From positions 298,706 through 340,112 of the forward strand of contig PFRS01000001.1 in the NCBI GenBank assembly GCA_002788675.1: a DNA stretch of 41,407 bases, in the 5' to 3' direction. Below the pieces are notes generated by a model that was not told where the DNA came from, searched no databases, and worked only from the letters and a program-made list of their open reading frames with translations. Shown here one piece after another: positions 9,147 to 18,301 of the stretch (its first letter is position 1; the number at the start of each line of letters is the position of its first letter). Origin of the DNA: Candidatus Pacebacteria bacterium CG_4_9_14_0_2_um_filter_40_15 (GTDB lineage: Bacteria > Patescibacteriota > Microgenomatia > UBA1400 > PJMF01). The translations under genes and the position numbers were made by a program.

Positions 9147-9695
9147 ATGTCAGCAACACAAAAAACTCTTGAAGAAAAAGCAAACAGTCCAGATGAAATG
9201 CTGGATTTAGTTGATGAAAATGATGTGGTGATAGGTATTGTTGCCAGACCAGAGGCCAACACTAATCCTGAGTTAATACATCGAGAAATTTCAGTACTTT
9301 TGTTTGATGCAGAAAAAAATATTGTAATCCAAAAAAGAAGTAAATATAAGAGTGTGCACCCCAATATGTGGTCGATGCTGGCAGGCCATATTCCAGCCGG
9401 GGCAGATCCTGAAGAGACAGCGTATAGAGAGCTTGAAGAAGAGTTTGGTCTTACAAAAATGCCTCTTACTTTTTTAACAAAAAAACATCTGACCTATCCG
9501 CATGAATCTCATTTTATGTACTATTTTGTAGCTAAGTATTCTGGAGAAAAGATTACTTTCGATGAGTCAGAAGTTTCAGAAATAAAAATTGTTTCACAAA
9601 AAGAATTACACCACATGATTGAGTCTGGTGAGTCTTTCAATACAAAGTATTTGCCTCTTCTCGAGGAAATTTGGGCAGGAGTGTATACCATTTAA
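9147..9695 (+). CDS. Nudix hydrolase (IPP isomerase-like/YfcD-like)
   Basis: LDLVDENDVVIGIVARPEAN...REISVLLFDAEKNIVIQKRSKYKSVHPNMWSMLAGHIPAGADPEETAYRELEEEFGL; ATG at 9147 just after the MVD stop. Confidence 0.8.
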   Translation: MSATQKTLEEKANSPDEMLDLVDENDVVIGIVARPEANTNPELIHREISVLLFDAEKNIVIQKRSKYKSVHPNMWSMLAGHIPAGADPEETAYRELEEEFGLTKMPLTFLTKKHLTYPHESHFMYYFVAKYSGEKITFDESEVSEIKIVSQKELHHMIESGESFNTKYLPLLEEIWAGVYTI

Positions 9696-9696
9696 T

Positions 9697-10410
9697 ATGT
9701 CAAAATTCCAAACAATTCCCACATCAGTAGCAATTATTTGTGATGGCAACAGACGTTGGGCTCGTGAGCATGGTTTGGAAGTATTTCTTGGTCATCGCAG
9801 GGCAACGAACGAAATATTTGAAAATCTTATTAATCACAGTATTAAACGCGGAATAAAATACCTAACATTTTGGATTTTTAGTACTGAAAACTGGACTAGA
9901 GATAAAAAAGAGGTAGATTACCTGATGAATTTATTCCGAGAGTTTTTTGATAACAGAATTGCAGAGTTGGGTGAAAAAAACGTACGCATTAAAGTTATTG
10001 GCTACAAGCCTGCTTTTGCAAAAGATATTCAAGAGCGCATTGAACGTGGAGAACAGGAAACTAAGGATAACGATGGCCTGACGCTTACATTAGCTATGAA
10101 CTATGGTGGCAGAGATGAAATTACTCGAGCCACAAAAAAAATTGCCGAAGAAGTTGCAGCTGGCATTCTACAACCTAAAGATATAACGCAAGATACAATT
10201 ACAGAACATCTCGATACAGCTTATATGCCAGATCCTGATTTTGTTATTAGAACGAGTGGAGAGCTTCGACTTTCTGGTTTCTTGCCATGGCAGTCAAACT
10301 ACAGCGAGTTTATTTTTCCTGAGTTTACCTTTCCAGATTTTACGCCTGAAAAGCTTGATGAGATGATTGAGGAGTTTGCGAAACGTGAACGCCGGTTTGG
10401 TGGCAAATAG
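9697..10410 (+). CDS. uppS: Undecaprenyl diphosphate synthase (cis-prenyltransferase)
   Basis: AIICDGNRRWAREHGL, GHRRATNEIF, RTSGELRLSGFLPWQSNYSEFIF. Confidence 0.92.
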   Translation: MSKFQTIPTSVAIICDGNRRWAREHGLEVFLGHRRATNEIFENLINHSIKRGIKYLTFWIFSTENWTRDKKEVDYLMNLFREFFDNRIAELGEKNVRIKVIGYKPAFAKDIQERIERGEQETKDNDGLTLTLAMNYGGRDEITRATKKIAEEVAAGILQPKDITQDTITEHLDTAYMPDPDFVIRTSGELRLSGFLPWQSNYSEFIFPEFTFPDFTPEKLDEMIEEFAKRERRFGGK

Positions 10411-10412
10411 AT

Positions 10413-10476
10413 AAAAATCTTTGATCTTTCTTCTCATCTACTAACGTCAGGCTGAGCTGAAAGATCAAAGATTTTT
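10413..10476 (+). terminator. Hairpin terminator at end of mevalonate/uppS cluster
   Basis: 18-bp perfect inverted repeat aaaaatctttgatctttc (10413-10430) / gaaagatcaaagattttt (10459-10476), 28-nt loop, T-run in the right arm; 3 nt after the uppS stop. Confidence 0.75.
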
Positions 10477-10551
10477 GTGGTGTATAAAAGTAATTATTGC
10501 TCAAAAAATATACAGCCTTGCATACCGTACTTACAAAAACTCACTTTTTCT

Positions 10552-11151
10552 TTAGAAAATTACTACTCCGAAGACCACTTCCATGATTTGCACCATCCAG
10601 TAGGATGCGAACAGGATGAGGAAGCCAACAATAGCAGCGGTGAGTCGTTGTTTACCGGCAGTAACTTTACTGCTATCACCCGCACCCATCAGAATTTCAA
10701 AGCCACCCCATGAAATCATGAGAAACAGGATTAAGCCTGCTAATGGAAAAATAAATACGAGCACACGTGTCACAATTCCACCAGGTGTTGAAAGTTGATC
10801 GGCAAATTCACTTGCTACTTCGTCATCAATAGTTTCACCGCCTGCAACTTTAAGTGGGTTGAGGGCGTCGAATGTTTCATTTGTTGGGGCTTCAACTGGA
10901 TTGATGGCGTCGTCGGGGTCGTCAAAATTATCGCCTCTGCCGCCTACTACACAACATGCTGTCCCATTATATGCCCCGCTATTGCATGAACCATCTGGAA
11001 CTATTGTTCCTCCTGGACAATCTTGGCCACTTACCATACAGAATCCTGGGTTAGGACCACAAGAAACAACAGCTTGAGTGTTAGTGGATTGAATGAAAAA
11101 GATATAAGTAGCTACTAGCACAATTGCACTGGCTTTAAGTATTTTTTTCAT
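10552..11151 (-). CDS. Secreted pilin-like protein with Cys-rich N-terminal region and C-terminal two-TM VirB2-like module
   Basis: Signal peptide; CGPNPGFCMVSGQDCPGGT...CC; two C-terminal hydrophobic segments separated by GAGDSSKVTAGKQRLT. Confidence 0.65.
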   Translation of the reverse strand: MKKILKASAIVLVATYIFFIQSTNTQAVVSCGPNPGFCMVSGQDCPGGTIVPDGSCNSGAYNGTACCVVGGRGDNFDDPDDAINPVEAPTNETFDALNPLKVAGGETIDDEVASEFADQLSTPGGIVTRVLVFIFPLAGLILFLMISWGGFEILMGAGDSSKVTAGKQRLTAAIVGFLILFASYWMVQIMEVVFGVVIF

Positions 11152-12353
11152 TATCCTCCAAATCCTGGTATCTTAAGAATAGAGTATCCAATAAATTGTA
11201 GAATAGTTACTGAGAAAATAATGAAAAGTAACCCGGTTACCGCGGCGGTCATCATTTCTTTTGCTTGTGCAGTTTTTTGAGCATTACCTTGCGAGATGGT
11301 CATGGTGAATCCGGCTGAAAGAATCATGAGGAGAGCGATACCACCACCCATACTGATACCAAGTCTGATAAAACGTCCTAAAATTTCTTGAGGTTCTTTA
11401 CTAATACAACCAATAGCAGTCCAAATACCTTCTGTGCCGTCTTCACCGCCAGAACACTGGAGACATTTTTGTTGAGCTGTTGGGTTATTTATTTGATCAC
11501 AGAGGCTAAATTTATCTGGACCAAGGTTTTCTGCTTCATCAAGCTCCTCTTTAGTTACACATAATTCTTCACAATCAACTGATACATTAAAAGATTTAGA
11601 ACATCGATCTGGTTTAGGTCCGGGTTCTTCAATGGCAACTGAATAACCACCTGCACCTAGAGCAGGATAATTGAAGGTTGATGTTGAACCATTTGTTACC
11701 GTAGTTGAAAGTTGACCGACCCAACTTGGATTGATTTGAATTTCTCCGTTATACAGAGAGCCATCCTTTCGCAATCCTGAAGCGGAGACCTTAATTTCAT
11801 CAACAGCATTAAGACATGAACCAGCAATTCCCTCTTCATAGACACACGTTTTGCCACCTCTGTTTTGTGATACTGAGATTGAATCACTGGTACAAACTAC
11901 ATGTGTAACAAGAGTATATGAACCGATTAATTTACAGCCATCTGCATCTGTCCCAGGTCCAACTACCCACATTGAATATGGTCCGGCCATGCCATCGGGA
12001 AATGCTGATCCTGCTGCAAGGGTAAACGTTGCTTCTCGAGCCGCATTACTGCTTGCACTAGTAGCAGCAACGGAAGGGCAATTTGGTGTTGGAGATCCTG
12101 AGCCAACACCAAACTCGCATCCGCTCTTTGCGACGAATACGGTATAGGAAGCATTTGGAGAGAGGCCTTTCAATGTAAAGGTTATGACTGCATTTGAGTC
12201 GTCATATTCAGTAGCTGGAGAACTTCCAACAAAATCAAATCCAGCGGGATTTAAGCAGCTGTGTGTGGCTGCCTGAGAATGAGACGGTTTCAGTAATTCA
12301 GCACTTAGACACAGTGCCAAGACAAAGAAGATACTGAGAATCTTTTGTTTCAT
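11151..12353 (-). CDS. Large secreted Cys-rich protein with C-terminal two-TM pilin-like module
   Basis: 400 aa; N-terminal signal sequence; beta-rich Cys-containing ectodomain; C-terminus FIRLGISMGGGIALLMILSAGFTMTISQGNAQKTAQAKEMMTAAVTGLLFIIFSVTILQFIGYSI. TAATG overlap with the 10552-11151 gene. Confidence 0.65.
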   Translation of the reverse strand: MKQKILSIFFVLALCLSAELLKPSHSQAATHSCLNPAGFDFVGSSPATEYDDSNAVITFTLKGLSPNASYTVFVAKSGCEFGVGSGSPTPNCPSVAATSASSNAAREATFTLAAGSAFPDGMAGPYSMWVVGPGTDADGCKLIGSYTLVTHVVCTSDSISVSQNRGGKTCVYEEGIAGSCLNAVDEIKVSASGLRKDGSLYNGEIQINPSWVGQLSTTVTNGSTSTFNYPALGAGGYSVAIEEPGPKPDRCSKSFNVSVDCEELCVTKEELDEAENLGPDKFSLCDQINNPTAQQKCLQCSGGEDGTEGIWTAIGCISKEPQEILGRFIRLGISMGGGIALLMILSAGFTMTISQGNAQKTAQAKEMMTAAVTGLLFIIFSVTILQFIGYSILKIPGFGG

Positions 12354-12463
12354 GAATAATTACTTCGTTTTTATTTGTGTATCAGATATACCGCTATTTT
12401 ACCCTAGAATTTGCCAAGATGCCAGAGCGCAAGTGTTGATCGAGTCTCTTGGATGTTTAGAGA

Positions 12464-12494
12464 AAGAAAAACCGCCCCCATATAGGGAGCGGTT
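12464..12494 (-). terminator. Rho-independent terminator for the 12508-12783 gene
   Basis: aaccgccccc (12470-12479) / gggagcggtt (12485-12494); on the minus strand the stem is followed by TTTTTC. Confidence 0.7.
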
Positions 12495-12507
12495 ATATAA
12501 AAGTGTA

Positions 12508-12783
12508 CTATAGTTTTTGAGCGATCCAGGTGATTGCCAACCACAACAGTCCACAAATGATGAACTCCGCTAACGGAGAGATCATTTGAGCATACTGGTG
12601 GGGTAACATATCAAAAACAAAAAGAGTAAAACCGATTGCAATGAAGCTCACCAAGGAGCTGATCACGGCTAAAAATCCGTGTGTTGCATCTCCGATAAGC
12701 GTTGCTAACACAACTAAAACAATTGTTAAGATAGCAAAGAATATTAAAGCTTCAACACCGAATAACTGAACCAAAAAATTCAT
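12508..12783 (-). CDS. Small multi-TM membrane protein
   Basis: 91 aa, three hydrophobic segments; own terminator downstream. Confidence 0.6.
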   Translation of the reverse strand: MNFLVQLFGVEALIFFAILTIVLVVLATLIGDATHGFLAVISSLVSFIAIGFTLFVFDMLPHQYAQMISPLAEFIICGLLWLAITWIAQKL

Positions 12784-12970
12784 TTTTACTTCTCCTCTAA
12801 CTTAAAGATCAGCTTCCCTCGAAATCGAGAAAAGCAAAAATATAGTATACCCCTCTATTATATCCTATAACATGCATTTGTCAAGATGCAGCAGTATATC
12901 TACTCGAGGAAGACGCCTATAGCCAACAGCTCTTAATTTCGTTACAATGTGGCTAGAGATAGCTCTATTT

Positions 12971-14704
12971 ATGAAGAAATTTTTGTTCCCACTCCTAGCG
13001 GGCTTTTGTGTGGTGCTTGCACTTTTTATGGTGCAACCATACTTGTCTACTGGAGTAAGGGCGAGTGAAGAAGTTGATGAATTGCAAAAAGCTATCAATG
13101 AGCTCGAACACCTCAAGCAACTCTCAGAAGCAGCAACTACCCCTCTTGAGAATGAAGTCAAAAATTTGGATAGTCGAATAGCCAGTGCTCGAGCCGGCAT
13201 TGCTAAGGCACAGCAAGACGCTAAAAGTGTTGAAGAAAAAATCAACGAGCGAGAAGACGATTTAGCTGATCAATACGTTATTCTTTCCCGAAGAGTGCAC
13301 GAGCAATATAAGAAAGCACGTACTTTTTCGCCGTTGTTACTTGTTATTCAAAGTTCAAATGCAGCAGATCTCACCAAAGATTTAGCGTATCGCAACTCGG
13401 TTAAAGCCCAAGATAATAAGCTTATTCAGACTATTTCATCTGAACTTGCGCAACTTGAAACCGATAAAGCTGAATTAGAGCAGACACAAAAAACATTGGC
13501 TAGTTTGCAGACACAGTTAGATAGCCAGGCAGCTTTCTTTAAAGGAGAAATTGATAAAGCCAAAGACTATCAAAAAGATTTAACGGGCAAAATTGCTGAA
13601 CTTTCAGCTCGTCAGCAGGAAATTATTAATGCTCGTAGTGGTGGATACACGGTAAGTGGTGACAGTGAACTCGCCGACGACTACTTGGCGTCAATTAAAG
13701 GATTTAATGAGTCTGCCCCGGGTGGATATTTCGGTATTTTCTCTTTTGGTTCGTATAGTCATCGTAACGGTATGAGTCAATATGGTGCGTTGGGTCGAGC
13801 AAAGAGCGGTCAAAACTATCAACAAATTTTATCTGCTTATTATTCTGGTTCATCAATTAAAACTGATTATGCTGTTATGGATCAAATTTCCGTGGATGGG
13901 AATGGTTCAGGTTCTTTTGAAGATTGGTACTTAATGCGTATTTATGAAGTTCCTGAAAGTTGGCCTTCAGAAGTGCTTAAGGCCCAGGCAATTGCTGCTC
14001 GTACATACGCTATTCGTTACACAAATAATGGACAAAAGTCTATCTGTACTACCGAGAGTTGCCAAGTTTTCAAGAACTCACCAAAAGGTGGAGCTTGGGA
14101 ACAAGCAGTTAAAGATACTCGAGGGATGGTTTTGGTGGATGGCGGAGGCAATCCTGTCTCAACTCAGTTTGCTTCAACACATGGTGGTTGGTCAAAAACT
14201 GGTGGTTGGGATACTACAGATGGCTCGGGCGGTTCAAATTTCTTAGACAAAGCTTACGAAAAAATTGGTGGCTCACCTTGGCTCTACAAATCATGGTGGA
14301 GAGCTGGTTATAGTGCTTCTGGCGATACTTGTGGTCGTTCAAACCCTTGGTTAAGTCCTGAAGAAATGGCCGACATAGTAAATGCACATTTGGTGATTTC
14401 AAAAGGAAATTCAGGAGAAGCAGAACGAATAAGTCCGGTTACTACCTCGTGCTGGGGAGGGAATCCTTACAGCATGGGTGAACTTCGAGATGTAGCTGGT
14501 CAATATGGTGGTATTTCATCGGCAAATTCTTTGAGTGTTTCATTAGGGGATGGTCGAACCAATACTATTACAATAAATGGTGTAAGTATGAGTGGAGATC
14601 AATTTTGTAAAGCGTTTAACTTGCGCGCACCAGGCAACCTCAGAATTCCTCAGTGGTCAGGGAGCAGTTGTAATGGCGCATTCTTTAATGTTGAAAAGAA
14701 ATAA
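12971..14704 (+). CDS. SpoIID/LytB domain protein with N-terminal coiled coil
   Basis: Signal/TM, long coiled coil (EVDELQKAINELEHLKQ...), then SYSHRNGMSQYGALGRAKSGQNYQQILSAYYSGS and PSEVLKAQAIAARTYAIRY. Confidence 0.85.
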   Translation: MKKFLFPLLAGFCVVLALFMVQPYLSTGVRASEEVDELQKAINELEHLKQLSEAATTPLENEVKNLDSRIASARAGIAKAQQDAKSVEEKINEREDDLADQYVILSRRVHEQYKKARTFSPLLLVIQSSNAADLTKDLAYRNSVKAQDNKLIQTISSELAQLETDKAELEQTQKTLASLQTQLDSQAAFFKGEIDKAKDYQKDLTGKIAELSARQQEIINARSGGYTVSGDSELADDYLASIKGFNESAPGGYFGIFSFGSYSHRNGMSQYGALGRAKSGQNYQQILSAYYSGSSIKTDYAVMDQISVDGNGSGSFEDWYLMRIYEVPESWPSEVLKAQAIAARTYAIRYTNNGQKSICTTESCQVFKNSPKGGAWEQAVKDTRGMVLVDGGGNPVSTQFASTHGGWSKTGGWDTTDGSGGSNFLDKAYEKIGGSPWLYKSWWRAGYSASGDTCGRSNPWLSPEEMADIVNAHLVISKGNSGEAERISPVTTSCWGGNPYSMGELRDVAGQYGGISSANSLSVSLGDGRTNTITINGVSMSGDQFCKAFNLRAPGNLRIPQWSGSSCNGAFFNVEKK

Positions 14705-14753
14705 TCTTTTTGACACTTAGTACTTTTTTAAACTCACGGTATACTGCCTCAAG

Positions 14754-15842
14754 ATGAAGATAACAAATGTAGTAAGTGGAGTAGCTCTCCAAAATTTTCG
14801 GCGACATCGTTCGTTTGCTTTGCAGTTTCCGACACAGTCAACGGTGATTATTGGTCAAAATGCTAGTGGCAAGACCTCTGTGTTAGAAGCAATTGCTATG
14901 GCATCTACCGGAAATAGCTTTAGAGCTGGAAAAATTGAAGAAATGATTTCGTTCGACCAAGAGCTCGGTCGTTGTAAAGTTAAAACTCAAAATGATGATG
15001 GTTCAGATGAAGTTGAAGTTATTGTTACTCGCGGCATGGTGCAAGGAAAGCGCACCCAACATCGTTTATTTTCAGTAAATGGAGCTAAAAAGCGAAAAAA
15101 AGATGCTGTGGGAAAGTTTTTTACGGTGTTATTTCGACCAGAAGATATGAGGCTTATAGAAGGATCACCCGCAAGAAGAAGATCATTTTTAGATGTTCCT
15201 CTGAGTGTTTTAGATCATCACTACGGCACATCACTTAAAGTATACGATCAAACACTTAAACGTCGGAACAAATTACTTCAGCAGGTTCGTGAAGGTGAGC
15301 AACCTCGAGCTTCGCTGCAATATTGGAACCTGAGTCTTATTAAGCATGGTGAAATTCTTCAAGCCGCACGAAAAGAGTTTTTGGCAACGTTTGCGGCTGT
15401 TTCATTTCCCCTAAATCTAGCAATCGTCTATGAAGCTTCAGTTATGTCCGAAGCTCGTTTAGAAGAGTATTTACCTAGAGAAATTGCTGCAGGACATACA
15501 CTTATTGGTCCGCACAAAGATGATATTTCGATTATTTTGCACGATGGAAGTCGAGAGTTACCTGTGGCAGTCTATGGTTCCCGTGGACAGCAGCGATTGG
15601 CTGTACTTTGGCTTAAGTACTGTGAACTTGAATATCTCGCTCACAAAACTGGTCAAAAACCTGTATTACTTCTTGATGACATTATGTCTGAGCTTGACGC
15701 AGACAGTCAAAAAATAGTTCTGGAAACGCTCACTCAGTATCAATCGGTCGTGACCTCAACTGATGCTGATGTTGTGCACACAGTTGAGAGTATTTTAGGT
15801 TCAGAAAAAGTAACACTACATACATTCTTAGAAAGGCTATGA
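14754..15842 (+). CDS. recF: DNA replication and repair protein RecF
   Basis: LQNFRRHRSFALQFPTQSTVIIGQNASGKTSVLEAI (Walker A), RPEDMRLIEGSPARRRSFLD, GSRGQQRLAVLWLKYCE, PVLLLDDIMSELD. Confidence 0.92.
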   Translation: MKITNVVSGVALQNFRRHRSFALQFPTQSTVIIGQNASGKTSVLEAIAMASTGNSFRAGKIEEMISFDQELGRCKVKTQNDDGSDEVEVIVTRGMVQGKRTQHRLFSVNGAKKRKKDAVGKFFTVLFRPEDMRLIEGSPARRRSFLDVPLSVLDHHYGTSLKVYDQTLKRRNKLLQQVREGEQPRASLQYWNLSLIKHGEILQAARKEFLATFAAVSFPLNLAIVYEASVMSEARLEEYLPREIAAGHTLIGPHKDDISIILHDGSRELPVAVYGSRGQQRLAVLWLKYCELEYLAHKTGQKPVLLLDDIMSELDADSQKIVLETLTQYQSVVTSTDADVVHTVESILGSEKVTLHTFLERL

Positions 15843-15855
15843 TAGTATCAATCGC

Positions 15856-16671
15856 ATGAAAGAAGTTCCACACGTCATCAAGCTAGCACTCAGTAACCTA
15901 GTCGTTCCAATCAGTAGTTCTCATAAAGGAGAAAACGGTCGCATGGTTTTTATTGGTGGATCTGAATTATTTCATGCACCCATCAGATGGTCACTTGAAA
16001 CAGCTTCGCGGTTTGTAGATATGCTGTTTTATTCTTCTATTCCTCAAAATGAAGAACTTATTCTTGAAGCTAAGAAAGAATTTTGGAATGGTATTGTTGT
16101 TCCACAAGGCCAGCTTGATGAGTACATTACAGAAGCAGACGTTATTTTAATTGGTCCTGGAATGGAGCGAAATCAAGCAACCGAAACAGTAGTGAACGAG
16201 CTCTTAAAACGCTTTGCTCAAAAAAAATGGGTTGTTGATGCCGGTGCACTGCAAATGGTACACCCCGATCTTTTAACAGAAACTATGATAATCACTCCAC
16301 ATTATAAAGAGCTTGAACGCGTTGCAGAGCACATGCAGTGTCCAGTAGATGAGGCAGTACAAAATCTTGTTGAAAAAGGTGTATCAGTGTTGGTAAAAGG
16401 TGAAGTTGATACGGTCTATGTTTCAGGTCGGAAAATTGGGATGTCAGGAGGATCAGCCGGCATGACCAAGGGTGGAACAGGTGATGTGTTAGCAGGTTTG
16501 CTTGCAGGTTTATATGCAACAAACACAGCGGAAACAGCTTTACTGGTCAGTAGTTTTGCCAATAAAAAAGCTGGTGAAGTCTTGGCTGAAACTATGGGAA
16601 CCTTTTTTAACGCTAGTGATCTAGCTGTACAAGTGCCCAAAACACTGGCAACTTTGTTAAGCGAACTCTAG
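15856..16671 (+). CDS. nnrD: ADP/ATP-dependent NAD(P)H-hydrate dehydratase (YjeF C-terminal domain family)
   Basis: GENGRMVFIGGSELFHAPIRWSLETASR, VLIGPGMERN, VVDAGALQMV, TPHYKELERV, MTKGGTGDVLAGLLAGLYA. Confidence 0.85.
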   Translation: MKEVPHVIKLALSNLVVPISSSHKGENGRMVFIGGSELFHAPIRWSLETASRFVDMLFYSSIPQNEELILEAKKEFWNGIVVPQGQLDEYITEADVILIGPGMERNQATETVVNELLKRFAQKKWVVDAGALQMVHPDLLTETMIITPHYKELERVAEHMQCPVDEAVQNLVEKGVSVLVKGEVDTVYVSGRKIGMSGGSAGMTKGGTGDVLAGLLAGLYATNTAETALLVSSFANKKAGEVLAETMGTFFNASDLAVQVPKTLATLLSEL

Positions 16672-16672
16672 T

Positions 16673-17011
16673 TTATTTTGCAGAAGTCTGTTTGTTTTTT
16701 GCTTGTTTTTTTTGTCGGGCTATTTTTGCTTCAAAAAGAGATTCAATTCTAGCAAGTCTCTTTTCGATGGATGAAAGTTGCATGATAACGACAACAGCAA
16801 CTACGGTAACTACGATTGCATAGATAAAGAGTGAGAAAATACTGCCACCTTTAAAGTAGGGGGCAATATATTGATCAATTCCGGCTTTAATAAACTCATT
16901 CCATGCAAGTGCAACAACTACACCAAATCCACTCGTGGCTAAGAAGATCATGTTTTTTACCAGTGCTTTTGGCACGTCGCTTATTTTTTCTGGACTTTCA
17001 ATAGCTGCCAT
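16673..17011 (-). CDS. Membrane protein, DUF5654-like
   Basis: LVKNMIFLATSGFGVVVALAWNEFIKAGID plus a second TM and a basic C-terminus. Confidence 0.6.
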   Translation of the reverse strand: MAAIESPEKISDVPKALVKNMIFLATSGFGVVVALAWNEFIKAGIDQYIAPYFKGGSIFSLFIYAIVVTVVAVVVIMQLSSIEKRLARIESLFEAKIARQKKQAKNKQTSAK

Positions 17012-17073
17012 AGTATTTTTCCTTTTTATTAATTACAGTTATAGTATACCGCATCTTTACGATGCTTTTTTCC

Positions 17074-17103
17074 TTGCACAAACTGCAGAAATTACGCTAC
17101 AAT
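17074..17103 (+). promoter_or_regulatory. Putative sigma70-type promoter for the Fic gene
   Basis: TTGCAC (17074-17079), 18-nt spacer, TACAAT (17098-17103). Prediction by eye only. Confidence 0.4.
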
Positions 17104-17155
17104 ACAACTAGCCCACAGTATATCATTTGGCATCAATTTAGGTTAAAGAGTAGCT

Positions 17156-18247
17156 ATGTATCAGCCCAAATTTAGAATTACAAATAACCTTCTTACGTAT
17201 ATTACTCGCATTGAGTCTGCAAAAGCATTAATTGATAATGCACCACTTGTTCCTGCATGGGAAGCAAAATTTCGCCAAGACGCGATGAGCAAAACGGTTC
17301 ACTTTGGAACCAAAATTGAAGGAAATGATCTTACCCAGGAACAAGCTAGCCGCGTTGTAATGTTAGATGACGTCCGCGATACCGGTGAAGTTTTCCATCG
17401 CACAGGCATTATGGCCAGAGAGCGTGATGTTCAGGAAGTGATTAACTATCGAAATGTTATTAAGTGGATTGATGTGCAGGAAGCAGTTGATGTTTCAAAA
17501 GTTGTAACTAAAGAAACACTCAGCATTATTCATCGCTTCACCATGGAGCGTCTTATTGATGAAGCATACGCTGGAAATTATCGTGACAAACAAGTTATTG
17601 TTAAAAGCGCAGTGCACGGAGGTGTTGTTTTTAGGCCACCAGTCTCAGTTGAAATTCCTTTCCTCATTGATGATTTTTTTGAGTGGATTCACTCACCTGC
17701 GGCAGCACAGTTGCATCCCATTTTCTTGGCAGGAATAGTACACTATCAGTTAGTGTATATTCATCCATTTATTGAAGGAAATGGTCGAACAGCTCGCGCT
17801 ATGGCCATGTTAACCATGCATGCGCTTGGGTACGACTTTAAGCGCTTCTTTTCGATAGAGCCTTACTTCGATAAAGACGTTGAAAGTTACTACCAGGCAT
17901 TACTTTCGGTCCAACAAGATCCGCTTAGTGATATGACCTACTGGCTTGAGTATTTTTGTTATGGTATTGCTATTGGAATTGATGTAGTGCGTGAGCAAGT
18001 TACTAAACTCTCAAAAGATCTTAAACTAAAAAAACAATTGGGAAAGCAAGTTGCTCTTTCAGAAAGACAAATTATTTTGCTTGAATTGTTTCAGCAACAA
18101 GAAAAAATTTCCTCTGAAGATGCTCAAAAAGTATTGCCTCAAGTTTCGGTCGATACCATTTTGCGCGACATAAAAGATCTTATTTCAAAAGGCGTGATCA
18201 AAAAAGAAGGTGTCACAAAAGGTGTAACCTATCAGCTGGTTGAATAG
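17156..18247 (+). CDS. Fic family protein with Fic_N and C-terminal winged-helix-like region
   Basis: Fic motif HPFIEGNGRTARAMAM; N-terminal inhibitory-like HFGTKIEGNDLT; C-terminal SERQIILLELFQQQEKISSEDAQKVLPQVSVDTILRDIKDLISKGVI. Confidence 0.9.
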   Translation: MYQPKFRITNNLLTYITRIESAKALIDNAPLVPAWEAKFRQDAMSKTVHFGTKIEGNDLTQEQASRVVMLDDVRDTGEVFHRTGIMARERDVQEVINYRNVIKWIDVQEAVDVSKVVTKETLSIIHRFTMERLIDEAYAGNYRDKQVIVKSAVHGGVVFRPPVSVEIPFLIDDFFEWIHSPAAAQLHPIFLAGIVHYQLVYIHPFIEGNGRTARAMAMLTMHALGYDFKRFFSIEPYFDKDVESYYQALLSVQQDPLSDMTYWLEYFCYGIAIGIDVVREQVTKLSKDLKLKKQLGKQVALSERQIILLELFQQQEKISSEDAQKVLPQVSVDTILRDIKDLISKGVIKKEGVTKGVTYQLVE

Positions 18248-18301
18248 TCGCGGACGGTCGTTTTACTTACACGCAATTTACTATAGAATGAGACGTGCTC
18301 T

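Noticed and set aside
14710-14745. TTGACA...TATACT promoter before recF
   Set aside because: Spacer is 24 nt, too long for a standard sigma70 promoter; the TATACT may still be a -10 box with a different -35.
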